Shown here: positions 42,941 to 51,819 of the stretch, piece after piece | How positions within the stretch are numbered: the stretch's first letter is position 1 | How the letters are laid out: every line of letters begins with the position of its first letter | Origin: Pontibacillus salicampi | GTDB lineage: Bacteria; Bacillota; Bacilli; Bacillales; BH030062 | Assembly (NCBI RefSeq): GCF_042434395.1 | Contig: NZ_JBHLTP010000003.1 | Location: 248,001-312,000, forward strand | Direction: 5' to 3' | DNA: 64,000 nt | Position numbers and translations under genes: made by a program | The notes under the pieces: generated by a model | The model's input: the letters and a program-made list of their open reading frames with translations, nothing else | The model's database searches: none | What the model was told of the DNA's origin: nothing

Positions 42941-43519
42941 ATGAAAAAAATTGGACTATTAGGAGGGACGTTTGACCCTCCACATCTCGGGCATCTACTC
43001 ATTGCGGAAGAAGTATATCATGCACTGGATTTGGATGGCGTCTGGTTTATACCTTCCAATAATCCACCGCATAAGGATGCATCCGATACGAAAACAGAAG
43101 ACAGAGTAGAAATGACCCGGATAGCGGTCCAAGATAATGAACACTTCCACCTTAATACTATTGAGATGGAGCGATCCGGTACCTCCTATACAGTGGATAC
43201 GGTAAAGAATCTCGTCGATCGTCATGAGGACACATCTTTTTATTTCATTATGGGGGGAGATATGGTGGAATATCTTCCAAATTGGGAAAGAATTGATCAA
43301 TTGAATGAGCTGGTGTCCTTTGTCGGTGTCCAACGCTATGGTTATGAGCTTTCGTGTGAGTATCCTGTTGTGAAGGTTGAAATTCCTATGTTCGATGTTT
43401 CTTCTACGTTGATCCGGGAGCGTCTCCAATCTGGGGAAACTGCCAGGTATTTATTACCGGAAACCGTTGAAACCTATATAAAGGAGCGGGGATTATATGG
43501 AACGAAACGAGGCACTTGA
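42941..43519 (+). CDS. nadD: nicotinate-nucleotide adenylyltransferase
   Basis: 192 residues from ATG 42941 (AAGGGG at 42929-42934). Makes deamido-NAD from NaMN. HxGH-type nucleotidyltransferase motif GGTFDPPHLGH (8-18) and the C-terminal ISSTLIRER equivalent SSTLIRERL. The next gene begins 23 bases before its end. Confidence 0.97.
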   Translation: MKKIGLLGGTFDPPHLGHLLIAEEVYHALDLDGVWFIPSNNPPHKDASDTKTEDRVEMTRIAVQDNEHFHLNTIEMERSGTSYTVDTVKNLVDRHEDTSFYFIMGGDMVEYLPNWERIDQLNELVSFVGVQRYGYELSCEYPVVKVEIPMFDVSSTLIRERLQSGETARYLLPETVETYIKERGLYGTKRGT

Positions 43520-44060
43520 TATCCTAAAGCCACAGTTAAAACAAGAAAGATATGATCATACTGTCCGTGTTATGGAAACTGCCATTCAACTGGCTCAAAC
43601 CTATAATGTCGATGTAAAGAAGACAGAAATAGCTGCGATTTTTCACGATTATGCCAAAAATCGTCCTTTGGATGAGCTGAAGCGTTGGATTAAAAGTACT
43701 TATCTGCCTAAGGATTTGCTACACTATCACCATGAACTATGGCATGGTCCAGTTGGAGCAAAGCTTGTGGAAAAAGAAGTAGGAATTCATGATCGGGAAA
43801 TTTTGGATGCCATCCAGTACCATACAACAGGACGAGCTCATATGACTATGCTGGATAAGGTTATTTTTTTGGCGGATTACATTGAACCAGGACGGAAATT
43901 TCCAGGGCTGGAAGAGGTTCGTAAAGCTGCATGGGAGGATATAAACAAAGGGTGCTGGCTCGCTTCCCAAAACACAGTATCCTTTCTCATGAGTAAAAGT
44001 CAGCCCGTTTATCCGGAAACGTTCCACGCGTATAACGCATTTACACGGATGGTCAAATAA
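43497..44060 (+). CDS. yqeK: HD-domain Ap4A hydrolase YqeK
   Basis: 187 residues. HD phosphohydrolase that splits diadenosine tetraphosphate symmetrically. Metal motifs: HTVRVMETA, FHDYAK (HD pair), HHELWHGPVGA, AIQYHTTGRAHMTMLDKVIFLADYIEPGR. ATG 43497, with AAGGAG 9 bases upstream; overlaps nadD by 23 bases, suggesting coupling. Confidence 0.94.
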   Translation: MERNEALDILKPQLKQERYDHTVRVMETAIQLAQTYNVDVKKTEIAAIFHDYAKNRPLDELKRWIKSTYLPKDLLHYHHELWHGPVGAKLVEKEVGIHDREILDAIQYHTTGRAHMTMLDKVIFLADYIEPGRKFPGLEEVRKAAWEDINKGCWLASQNTVSFLMSKSQPVYPETFHAYNAFTRMVK

Positions 44061-44082
44061 TATTGTTGGAGGAAATGTGTAC

Positions 44083-44451
44083 ATGGAAAGCAAAGAATTA
44101 ATGCAGCTAGCCGCGAAGGCTTCTGATGATAAAAGAGCAGAGGACATTGTTGTACTAGATATGCAAAATGTTTCTCTTATTGCAGATTATTTTTTAATTT
44201 GTCATGGTAGTAATGAACGACAGGTCCAAGCAATAGCACGTGGTATTAAAGAAGAAGTAGAAGAAGTAGGTATTGACGTGAAGAGGCTGGAAGGTTTTGA
44301 GCATTCCAGATGGATTCTTGTCGATTTAGGTGATGTGGTGTGCCATATATTCCACGAGGATGATAGAGGGTACTACAATCTAGAGCGACTGTGGGGAGAT
44401 GCTCCAACGTACACCTATCAGGATATTGAGCCTCCAGAGGATTATGCGTAG
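44083..44451 (+). CDS. rsfS: ribosomal silencing factor RsfS (YqeL)
   Basis: 122 residues from ATG 44083 (GGAGG at 44068-44072), matching the B. subtilis N-terminus. Binds uL14 and blocks 30S-50S joining in starvation. Conserved DDKRAEDIVVLD, LIADYFLICHG and EGFEHSRWILVDLGDVVCHIF. Two bases before yqeM. Confidence 0.95.
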   Translation: MESKELMQLAAKASDDKRAEDIVVLDMQNVSLIADYFLICHGSNERQVQAIARGIKEEVEEVGIDVKRLEGFEHSRWILVDLGDVVCHIFHEDDRGYYNLERLWGDAPTYTYQDIEPPEDYA

Positions 44452-44453
44452 GC

Positions 44454-45203
44454 ATGAGCTATAGACGGTTCGCTGAAGTCTATGACCAATTAATGCAGGA
44501 TGTACCTTATGAAAGTTGGGTTCATTATACTGAGCATTTCTTTCAGCAGCTGGACACTCCTGTAGAGCATATATTGGATCTCGGCACAGGTACTGGTGAG
44601 ATTGCTATAAGGCTTAGTCAACGGGGGTACCAGGTTACTGGCGTGGATTTATCAGAGGAAATGCTTACTCTAGCCCAGCACAAAGCACAGCAAGCTAATG
44701 CTCCTGTACAGTGGCTTCACATGGATATAACGGATATGGCTTTAACCAGATCTTACGATGCTGTCATCAGCTACTGTGACGTTTTAAATTACATTCACGA
44801 AGAACAAGCACTAAAGCAATTTTTCGCTAACGCTTATCAGCTGCTAAATGAGAATGGTTTGTTGTTATTTGATGTACATTCTATTGGTTATGTAGATGAA
44901 TTCCTGGCAAATCAAACGTTTGGACATGTAGGCGATGAGGTTACGTATATTTGGTTTTGTGAGGAGCAGGAAAAGCCGTACTCCGTACAGCATGACCTGA
45001 CCTTCTTTGTGAAAAATGGGAATCAATATGACCGGTTTGAAGAAATACACGTACAACAAACGCACCCTGTGGAGGAGTATATAAAATGGCTGGAGGAAGC
45101 TGGGTTGGAGCTAATTCAAATTTCAGCTGATTTTCATACGAATCCCGGCTATGATGAACAACAAAATGATCGAATATTCTTCACAGCACAAAAACGCAAG
45201 TAA
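44454..45203 (+). CDS. SAM-dependent methyltransferase YqeM
   Basis: 249 residues. Class I methyltransferase fold, with motif I LDLGTGTGEIAIRLSQ, VTGVDLSEEML and YDAVISYCDVLNYI. Substrate unknown. Last gene of the yqeG-yqeM run, before a long-loop terminator, as in B. subtilis. Confidence 0.87.
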   Translation: MSYRRFAEVYDQLMQDVPYESWVHYTEHFFQQLDTPVEHILDLGTGTGEIAIRLSQRGYQVTGVDLSEEMLTLAQHKAQQANAPVQWLHMDITDMALTRSYDAVISYCDVLNYIHEEQALKQFFANAYQLLNENGLLLFDVHSIGYVDEFLANQTFGHVGDEVTYIWFCEEQEKPYSVQHDLTFFVKNGNQYDRFEEIHVQQTHPVEEYIKWLEEAGLELIQISADFHTNPGYDEQQNDRIFFTAQKRK

Positions 45204-45240
45204 GGAGTCTTATTAAACAGATTCCCTGCTTGCGTTTTTC
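45190..45240. terminator. terminator between yqeM and comER
   Basis: AAAAACGCAAG (45190-45200) pairs with CTTGCGTTTTT (45229-45239) across a 28-base loop with an inner GGA/TCC pair. It includes the last yqeM codons. Confidence 0.8.
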
Positions 45241-45296
45241 GTCTGTAATTTTTTGCAGGAAAAGAAGGATTACGGTAATTCCTGTCGAATATCATA

Positions 45297-46118
45297 CTAC
45301 ACCTTTAATTGAGCTGATATCTCCCGTTTATCCTCAGCGTATTTGTCATGTGTTTTTTGGAACAATTGATTAAACATATCTCCTAATTCCTGTTCCAAAA
45401 TCTGAATCCCCTCTCCGGTTACACCGCCTTTCACACACACTTTTTCCTGTAGTGAGCTTAGCGTATAATGCCCTTGCTTCATTAATGTTCCAAAACCAAT
45501 TAGCATTTCTGTCATCATCGCTGTCGCTTCATCTTTGGTAATGAGTGTTTCGTCACAGGCAGCATCAATAAACTGTTGAATTAAATAGCTGAAAAAAGCA
45601 GGACCACATGAAACTATATCTGATGAAACTCGAGTGATCGTTTCATCGATTTCGAGTGGAACAGAATATAGTTTGACACTTTGTTCAATGAACCCTTTCA
45701 TAATAGGGGAAACTCTTTTTCCGAAAGTAAGCAGACTGACACCGGTAAGAGCCCTGTTTGTTATGCTTGGGATAATTCTTGCAACCTGACATGGAACCAA
45801 ATCCTCCAATTCTTCAACCGCATAAGGACTAGTTATCGAAATTAGACACTGTTGATGATGTAAATGATTGCTTATATCAGATAAAAGGGGGTGGATATCC
45901 AAAGGTTTTACGCATATGAATAATATGTCGACTTGGTCTGCTAACGATGCGTTATCTGCCGCTACATGTATATCGGGGAATCGCTCCTTCAGTTGGGATG
46001 ATTTATGTGCAGAGCGATTACTTATATACAGATCTTGTTGCTCCATCACTCCAGCCTCTAACCACGCCTCAATTAAAATGCGCCCCATATTCCCTGTCCC
46101 AATGACGCCCCATTTCAT
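45297..46118 (-). CDS. comER: ComER, ProC-like protein at the comE locus
   Basis: 273 residues from ATG 46118 (AGGAGG upstream), the length of B. subtilis ComER. A P5C-reductase-like protein with Rossmann motif VIGTGNMG and VKPLDIHPLL, and the C-terminal GGVTGEGIQILE where ProC has GGTT. Divergent from comEA. In some Bacillus it is implicated in sporulation and biofilm entry through Spo0A; its enzyme activity is unproven. Confidence 0.92.
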   Translation of the reverse strand: MKWGVIGTGNMGRILIEAWLEAGVMEQQDLYISNRSAHKSSQLKERFPDIHVAADNASLADQVDILFICVKPLDIHPLLSDISNHLHHQQCLISITSPYAVEELEDLVPCQVARIIPSITNRALTGVSLLTFGKRVSPIMKGFIEQSVKLYSVPLEIDETITRVSSDIVSCGPAFFSYLIQQFIDAACDETLITKDEATAMMTEMLIGFGTLMKQGHYTLSSLQEKVCVKGGVTGEGIQILEQELGDMFNQLFQKTHDKYAEDKREISAQLKV

Positions 46119-46193
46119 GGGCAGTCCCTCCTTTACAATCACTCTCTACAAAATATGTTCCATTACTACTATATGAAGAAAGGTCGTACAATT

Positions 46194-46787
46194 ATGAATC
46201 GATTAGGAAAGACACCACTACTCATTGTTGGGGTTTGCTGTTTAATCGTAGTTGCATTCGTATTTAACAAGGAGAAGGAACCGGTAGAAATAACTTCGAC
46301 TGAATCAACGGTACACCACCATGCTCCAGGGAACGAAGGAGACTCCCCTAAGGCTAGCCCATATGTGTATGTAGATGTTAAAGGGGAAGTTGATAAACCT
46401 GGTGTATATAAAATGGAAGAAGGAAAAAGAGTGAAAGATGTCATGGAGAGAGCTGGAGGAATGACAGAGCAAGCAGACCCATTTTCCGTAAACCTAGCAC
46501 AGAAACTTTTAGATGAAATGGTTATAACGGTTCAAGTTAAGGGAGGGGGAGGAGAAGTACAAAGCCAATCCAGCAGTACTTCTTCTGTAAAAGGAAAAGT
46601 TGCGGTTAATCAAGCAACTGTAGAAGAGCTGCAAACTTTGCCTGGAATTGGAGAAAGTAAAGCCGCTGCTATTATACAATTCCGTGAAGAAAATGGACCT
46701 TTTAGTAATATTGATGACCTTACAAGCGTAAGTGGCATTGGCGAAAAAACAGTAGAGGGATTTGCTGAGCTTGTTCAGGTGCCGTAG
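46194..46787 (+). CDS. comEA: competence DNA receptor ComEA
   Basis: 197 residues from ATG 46194. One N-terminal membrane helix (about 5-22), an extracellular SLBB-like domain (about 58-108, YVYVDVKGEVDKPGVYKM), and a C-terminal pair of helix-hairpin-helix DNA-binding motifs (VNQATVEELQTLPGIGESKAA and IDDLTSVSGIGEKTVE). Binds incoming dsDNA at the membrane during transformation. Confidence 0.95.
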   Translation: MNRLGKTPLLIVGVCCLIVVAFVFNKEKEPVEITSTESTVHHHAPGNEGDSPKASPYVYVDVKGEVDKPGVYKMEEGKRVKDVMERAGGMTEQADPFSVNLAQKLLDEMVITVQVKGGGGEVQSQSSSTSSVKGKVAVNQATVEELQTLPGIGESKAAAIIQFREENGPFSNIDDLTSVSGIGEKTVEGFAELVQVP

Positions 46788-46853
46788 CCTAGTTGACGCT
46801 AAATGGAATAGAAAGTACACTAGATAAGAAAAATTCAGAAAAGGGGAACAATC

Positions 46854-47441
46854 ATGAACCGTATTTCTTGGGACCAATATTTTATGATGCAAAGTCATTT
46901 ACTTGCACTACGAAGCACATGTGAACGTCTTTCCGTCGGAGCAACGATAGTAAGAGATAAACGCATCATCGCTGGGGGATACAATGGTAGTGTTTCAGGC
47001 AGTGTACATTGTATTGACGATGGCTGCTACGTCATTGACGGTCATTGTGTCAGAACAATTCATGCCGAAATGAATGCGCTCCTGCAATGTGCTAAATTTG
47101 GGGTGCTGACAGAGGGAGCGGAAATATATGTGACTCATTTCCCTTGTTTGCACTGTTGTAAAGCTATAATTCAGGCTGGGATCCAAACGGTTTATTTTGC
47201 GCAAGATTATAAGAATCATCCGTATGCAATCCAGTTATTTAACGAGGCAGGGGTTCATACAGAAAAAGTAGAGCTCCACCAGCATATTATTGATACGAAT
47301 GCCCAGGAAAAGCTTCAGTATGTGAACCGATTGTTACATCGATTGGAAAAAACAAATGCATCAGCTGAAGAAGTAAAGGCCTTACAGGATGAAGCTACAT
47401 ATTTGTTCTCCACCTCCATCGCACCATCAGAAGAGAACTAA
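46854..47441 (+). CDS. comEB: dCMP deaminase-family protein ComEB
   Basis: 195 residues. Zinc deaminase with HAE (zinc His and catalytic Glu) in TIHAEMNAL, and PCLHC supplying two Cys ligands. Makes dUMP from dCMP; B. subtilis ComEB is dispensable for transformation but lies in the operon. The conserved N-terminal FMMQSHLLALRSTCERLSVG is intact. Confidence 0.94.
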   Translation: MNRISWDQYFMMQSHLLALRSTCERLSVGATIVRDKRIIAGGYNGSVSGSVHCIDDGCYVIDGHCVRTIHAEMNALLQCAKFGVLTEGAEIYVTHFPCLHCCKAIIQAGIQTVYFAQDYKNHPYAIQLFNEAGVHTEKVELHQHIIDTNAQEKLQYVNRLLHRLEKTNASAEEVKALQDEATYLFSTSIAPSEEN

Positions 47442-47442
47442 C

Positions 47443-49671
47443 ATGAACGGCAAACAATACTTACTAGCTACAGGGGCGTTATTAGGAGTGTATATCTCAT
47501 CCGCCCCTTTTATATGGTTTTGTGTTGCAATAGCAGCCTATACCACACTGCTAATTCGTTGCATGATTCCGTACTACTTCCTATTGCTCGCTCTCCTTCT
47601 CTGCACCCTCTTTTATATGTACACACCCTTCGTTACCCCACAACCGCTAACCTCATGGAATAAAGAAATCAGCCTTGAAGGAAGAGTTATTTCCCATCCG
47701 TCAGTAGAAAAGGAAAGGGTTCAAATTCAAATACAAGAGAAAGAGGGAGACAAGTGGCTAGGTTTGGTCCAGACGGAAGATGTTTCCAAAGACCTTAAAA
47801 TAGGTGCTACATGCCACGTGTCAGGAATTGTAGAAGAACCTATTGTAAGTCGCAATCCCGGAGGATTTCACTATAGTAACTTTCTACGCACTAGCGGGAT
47901 TCAGGGGAGAATTTCTATTCAGAAACAAGACATCGTCTGCCAAGGCTCTTCCCCAAGACACTTCATACATGAAGTTCGAGAGGGAATTATCCAAGAACTC
48001 CAACGAACCTACTCAACATCTACAGCTGGGTGGGTGATGACCTTACTGTTAGGAGAGGATAGATATCTAGAGGAGGAAACTGTGGAGTTGTTTCGTCGGT
48101 GGAACCTATCTCATCTACTTGCCATCTCGGGTCTTCACGTAGGATTGTGCATAGCTATATTTTCTTTCATATGCCTGCGAGCTGGAATGCTCTCAAAGGA
48201 ATGGCTTAAGGGTCTGTTGCTGGTGATTTTACCCATTTATGTAATACTGGCAGGGGGAGCTCCTTCCGTTATGAGAGCGGCAAGTATGGCAGAGGCAGCA
48301 ATACTTCTTTCCTTTCTGCGCCTTCGCATTTCGATTGTTGATGTACTAAGCTTACTAGTAGTTGGGTTCTTGTTGGTGAATCCATTGCTGGCATTTAATA
48401 TAGGTTTTCAATTTTCATTTTTGGTTACGTTTTCCTTATTATTCTCTCCTAAGCTGTTCCATCATGTTAGCCCGGTTACTGTGCTGCTCCGAATCAGCCT
48501 AATAAGTCAGCTAATTCTCCTTCCGTTGCAAGTCCTCTATTTTTATGTTTTAAACCCCGTTTCGCTTTTTGCTAATGTATTCATTGTCCCCCTCTTTTCT
48601 TTTATTATCATTCCTTTTTGTTTATTGCTCTTAGTAATGTTGTTATTCCCTATCCAGCTTGCTTTATGGTTGGATACACTCTTCCGTTATGTAATTGACT
48701 TCACAGTGAGTATGGTTGATTATATGGATCAGTATGTTCTGTTGGAGTGGGTACTAGGGGAAATGGGTCTTTTGTTTATTATTATGTATTATGTACTGTT
48801 TCTTACCTTTATGAGGTGTTGGGAGAATGAGTATCTCCTTAAGTCTTTGTGGTACGGTGTCTTAATGGTAAGCATCCTTATGTTTCATTCCTCCCTTCCT
48901 TACCTTTCCTCAGAAGGGAAAGTAACGATGCTGGATATTGGACAAGGTGATACCTTTATTTTGGAGTGGCCTCATCGGAAGCATATTATGTTAATTGATG
49001 CAGCTGGGAAGGTATTCTCTGACAAAGAAGAAATTTTTATGTATAATATTATGCCTTATTTACACAGCAGGGGTATTCAAAAGGTGGATTCAATGCTTAT
49101 TTCTCACAAAGATCACGATCATATGGGAAGTATGGAGGAGGTGTTGAAGCAATTCCATGTGGATACGATTTTAGTCAGTCCCTATTATGAATGGGACACT
49201 GGTGACGCAGCAGGAGTACGTTCCATTCACCGTCTCAAGCGTGGAGATGAATTTACTATTGAGAATCAATTATTTGAAGTATTGAACCCTGATAATGAAC
49301 AAGGAGATAAGAATGATAACTCTTTAGTTGTTTACACACACATGGGCGGGAAAGGATGGTTGTTTACAGGTGACATAAGTACACCCATAGAGGAAGAAAT
49401 CATGACGCTATACCCAGATAAACAAGTAGATGTTTTGAAGGTAGCCCATCACGGGAGTAAAACGTCCAGTTCATCTGTATTTGTAAATCACTATATGCCC
49501 GCTGCTGCCTGGATATCTGTTGGCAAGATGAATCGATATGGACATCCCCATCCTACTATTATTGCTACGTATGAGGATAGAGGTATCCCGATATATCGCA
49601 CAGATAAACATGGGGCAGTCTCCTACACTTTTTCGAACAATACAGGAACATTCCATACCTTTCTTCCATAG
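47443..49671 (+). CDS. comEC: DNA uptake channel ComEC
   Basis: 742 residues from ATG 47443, one base after the comEB stop; a longer frame from 47389 overlaps comEB. N-terminal membrane helices and an OB-like segment, the Competence domain (LLLGEDRYLEEETVELFRRWNLSHLLAISGLHVGL) with many helices to about 500, and a C-terminal metallo-beta-lactamase domain with SHKDHDHMGS, TGDIS and HHGSKTSS. The zinc site is intact, so the proposed nuclease activity for the non-transforming strand is possible. No strong ribosome site, which implies coupling to comEB. Confidence 0.95.
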   Translation: MNGKQYLLATGALLGVYISSAPFIWFCVAIAAYTTLLIRCMIPYYFLLLALLLCTLFYMYTPFVTPQPLTSWNKEISLEGRVISHPSVEKERVQIQIQEKEGDKWLGLVQTEDVSKDLKIGATCHVSGIVEEPIVSRNPGGFHYSNFLRTSGIQGRISIQKQDIVCQGSSPRHFIHEVREGIIQELQRTYSTSTAGWVMTLLLGEDRYLEEETVELFRRWNLSHLLAISGLHVGLCIAIFSFICLRAGMLSKEWLKGLLLVILPIYVILAGGAPSVMRAASMAEAAILLSFLRLRISIVDVLSLLVVGFLLVNPLLAFNIGFQFSFLVTFSLLFSPKLFHHVSPVTVLLRISLISQLILLPLQVLYFYVLNPVSLFANVFIVPLFSFIIIPFCLLLLVMLLFPIQLALWLDTLFRYVIDFTVSMVDYMDQYVLLEWVLGEMGLLFIIMYYVLFLTFMRCWENEYLLKSLWYGVLMVSILMFHSSLPYLSSEGKVTMLDIGQGDTFILEWPHRKHIMLIDAAGKVFSDKEEIFMYNIMPYLHSRGIQKVDSMLISHKDHDHMGSMEEVLKQFHVDTILVSPYYEWDTGDAAGVRSIHRLKRGDEFTIENQLFEVLNPDNEQGDKNDNSLVVYTHMGGKGWLFTGDISTPIEEEIMTLYPDKQVDVLKVAHHGSKTSSSSVFVNHYMPAAAWISVGKMNRYGHPHPTIIATYEDRGIPIYRTDKHGAVSYTFSNNTGTFHTFLP

Positions 49672-49733
49672 GATAGCATTGTATTCTAACCCAGGAATCG
49701 CTGAATGAAACAAAGTAATGCGTACTCCACATA

Positions 49734-49763
49734 AAAAAAGAGACTGCTCTAACAGTCTCTTTT
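49734..49763. terminator. bidirectional terminator between comEC and yqzM
   Basis: AAAAAAAGAGACTG with CAGTCTCTTTT around CTCTAA. Confidence 0.9.
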
Positions 49764-49794
49764 CCGACTAAGTATTCCGTCTGATGGCGCTTAC

Positions 49795-49932
49795 TTACAA
49801 GATGCTAATTAGATTTACCCCTACACCGATTGCGAAAATGATGAAGAAGAAAATGAAAGAGAAAACAAACCCTTTTGCAGAATCAATAACATCGTTTGTC
49901 GGTGATTGCACTTCTTTTTTAAATTCGTTCAT
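49795..49932 (-). CDS. YqzM-like small membrane protein
   Basis: 45 residues, ATG at 49932 with AGGAGGGG upstream. MNEFKKEVQSPTNDVIDS is followed by a single membrane helix (about 21-40). Matches YqzM, the short protein at this spot between comEC and holA in B. subtilis. Function unknown. The plus-strand reading of the same bases is a shadow. Confidence 0.82.
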   Translation of the reverse strand: MNEFKKEVQSPTNDVIDSAKGFVFSFIFFFIIFAIGVGVNLISIL

Positions 49933-49965
49933 AAAAGACCCCTCCTATGCCATTTCCTACTATAA

Positions 49966-49977
49966 GTGATTATACCA
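49966..49977 (-). promoter_or_regulatory. extended -10 for yqzM
   Basis: On the minus strand TGGTATAAT (TATAAT at 49974-49969) forms an extended -10 about 37 bases before yqzM. No clear -35. The 49978-50237 remainder holds a TTGACA at 50027 without a partner and no gene. Confidence 0.45.
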
Positions 49978-50237
49978 GAAAAATCTACACAACGTACAGA
50001 AATTCTGTGCCAATTAGCTGGCTTTGTTGACAAGAGTTAACATCCATAGTTTTTTCTTTTTTGGCTATTCTATAAGTAAAGCAAAACATCGTTTGAATTG
50101 CAGTATCCTGGGGCTGTTGTTCAAGCGTTTATATAGATGCCGGGGGGAATGGTTAAGCCATTTCCCTTTCTCTTTTCTCTTGAAAGCCTCCGATATTCCA
50201 TATACCATAAGTTTAGATGTAAATTGGGGGAAAATCG

Positions 50238-51275
50238 ATGGTCTATTTTGACACTTTAAAGGCAATTAAGAAACAACAGTTAGATTCCGTGTACTTACTA
50301 TATGGAACAGAAAGTTATCTTATAGAAGATATACAGCATGCCATCATCCAGAATGGTCTAAAGCAGGATGAACAGGACGTGAATTTGTCCGTTTACGATT
50401 TGGAAGAGTTTCCAATTCAAGAAGTCGTGATGGATGCAGAGACATTTCCTTTTCTAGGGGAAAGGAAAATATTGCTCTGTAAAAATGCCAGTCTGTTTAA
50501 AGCGAAGCCGGATAAAACACAGGTAGAGCATGACATGAGTGTGCTTCAGCAATACTTAGAGAACCCTGTCGAGTATTCCATAATGGTGTTCATTGCACCT
50601 TATGAAAAGGTGGATGAACGAAAGAAAATAGTAAAGCAAATTAAGAAGTCAGGAAAAGTGGTTCCGTGCCAGCAGCTAAAGGAACATGAAATGACTAACT
50701 GGATATACTCTATCTCTAAAGAATTACACATAAACATAGAGTCCCCTGCCATTGATATCATTATTCAAGAAAATGGGACAAACCTCATGTCCATTCGACG
50801 GGAACTAGAAAAGATGGCATTATATGTGGGTGAGAGTGGCACAGTTGATAAAGCAACAGCTGAATTATTGTCTTCCCATAATCCGCAAGCTTCGGCGTTG
50901 AAATTAGTGGATGCTGTTATGAATCAGAATGTAGAGCGGGCTATATTACTATATAAGGATTTAGAGAAGCAAAATGAGGAGCCCATTGCGTTGTTAGCAT
51001 TGCTTGCTTCTCAATTCCGTTTAATCCAACAGACAAAATTACTCCAACAAAAAGGCTATACGCAAAATCAAATGGCTCAGCAAATCAAAGCTCATCCTTT
51101 CGCTATTAAAATGGCTTTAAAGAGGGAGAGAGGGTTTAGTAACAACCAATTGGGAAGTATTACACAATTATTGACGGAGGCTGATGCTTCCATGAAGCAG
51201 GGGAAAATGGAGAAGAATTTATCCTTTGAGTTATTATTATACCGCTTAATTAATGTGAAGAAAAAAAGCAGTTAA
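50238..51275 (+). CDS. holA: DNA polymerase III delta subunit
   Basis: 345 residues. Clamp-loader wrench subunit that opens the sliding clamp. Delta-type N-terminal fold with VYLLYGTESYLIEDI, then FLGERKILLCKN and KIVKQIKKSGKVV, and the C-terminal collar domain (DAVMNQNVERAILLYKDL, LALLASQFRLIQQ). Position before rpsT is as in B. subtilis (yqeN). Confidence 0.95.
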   Translation: MVYFDTLKAIKKQQLDSVYLLYGTESYLIEDIQHAIIQNGLKQDEQDVNLSVYDLEEFPIQEVVMDAETFPFLGERKILLCKNASLFKAKPDKTQVEHDMSVLQQYLENPVEYSIMVFIAPYEKVDERKKIVKQIKKSGKVVPCQQLKEHEMTNWIYSISKELHINIESPAIDIIIQENGTNLMSIRRELEKMALYVGESGTVDKATAELLSSHNPQASALKLVDAVMNQNVERAILLYKDLEKQNEEPIALLALLASQFRLIQQTKLLQQKGYTQNQMAQQIKAHPFAIKMALKRERGFSNNQLGSITQLLTEADASMKQGKMEKNLSFELLLYRLINVKKKSS

Positions 51276-51314
51276 AAAAGCACGGGCTGATGCTTCATCA
51301 GTCCGTGCTTTTTT
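51275..51314 (+). terminator. holA terminator
   Basis: GCACGGGCTGATG (51280-51292) with CATCAGTCCGTGC (51296-51308), one G-T pair, then TTTTTT. Confidence 0.92.
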
Positions 51315-51319
51315 GCAAA

Positions 51320-51346
51320 TAAAAACGATCCTGATTGGATCGTTTG
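51320..51346 (-). terminator. rpsT terminator
   Basis: AAACGATCC with GGATCGTTT around TGATT; U-run on the minus strand. Confidence 0.85.
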
Positions 51347-51368
51347 TTGGTCATAAACGGGAATATGC

Positions 51369-51635
51369 TTATGCAGTAAGCTCGTTTACTTTTTTCGTTA
51401 GACGAGATTTATGACGGTTACCATTGTTTGCATGGATAATACCTTTGCCTACAGCTTTATCGATTTTACGAGTTGCTGTTAGAAGAGCCTGTTGCGCTTC
51501 TTCTTTTTTATTCTCGCTGATTAGACCTTCAACTAGCTTCACTGCAGAACGCATGTCTGATTTGAAGGAGTGGTTTTTAGCGCGTTGGAAACTTTGCGTT
51601 ACAACGCGTTTTTTAGCTTGTTTGATATTTGCCAT
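51369..51635 (-). CDS. rpsT: 30S ribosomal protein S20
   Basis: 88 residues, basic and helical. ANIKQAKKRVVTQSFQRAKNHSFKS and GIIHANNGNRHKSRLTKKV are the S20 hallmarks. Good GGAGG site upstream. A separate transcription unit with its own promoter and terminator. Confidence 0.98.
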   Translation of the reverse strand: MANIKQAKKRVVTQSFQRAKNHSFKSDMRSAVKLVEGLISENKKEEAQQALLTATRKIDKAVGKGIIHANNGNRHKSRLTKKVNELTA

Positions 51636-51699
51636 ATCGTTTCACCTCCCTGGAAGTTTAAGCCTGCTTGTATTATAAGCAATTACTCGAACAAAAGAC

Positions 51700-51728
51700 A
51701 TTTTATCAAAGCCACAAGAAGTTTTCAA
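51700..51728 (-). promoter_or_regulatory. sigma-A promoter of rpsT
   Basis: Minus strand: TTGAAA (51728-51723), 17 bases, TAAAAT (51705-51700). A second TATAAT follows near 51676-51671. The leader is about 60 bases. Confidence 0.8.
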
Positions 51729-51819
51729 TATAAATCATACCTTGTTAAGTAAATTCTCTTGAATGTATGAAAGAGAACCTTCCTGTTTAAGCTAATGAAA
51801 AAAGCGGAGGGTTTCCTAC

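Noticed and set aside
49784..49969. 61-codon plus frame over yqzM
   Set aside because: Shadow of the minus-strand yqzM, which has a proper site and known-like sequence.
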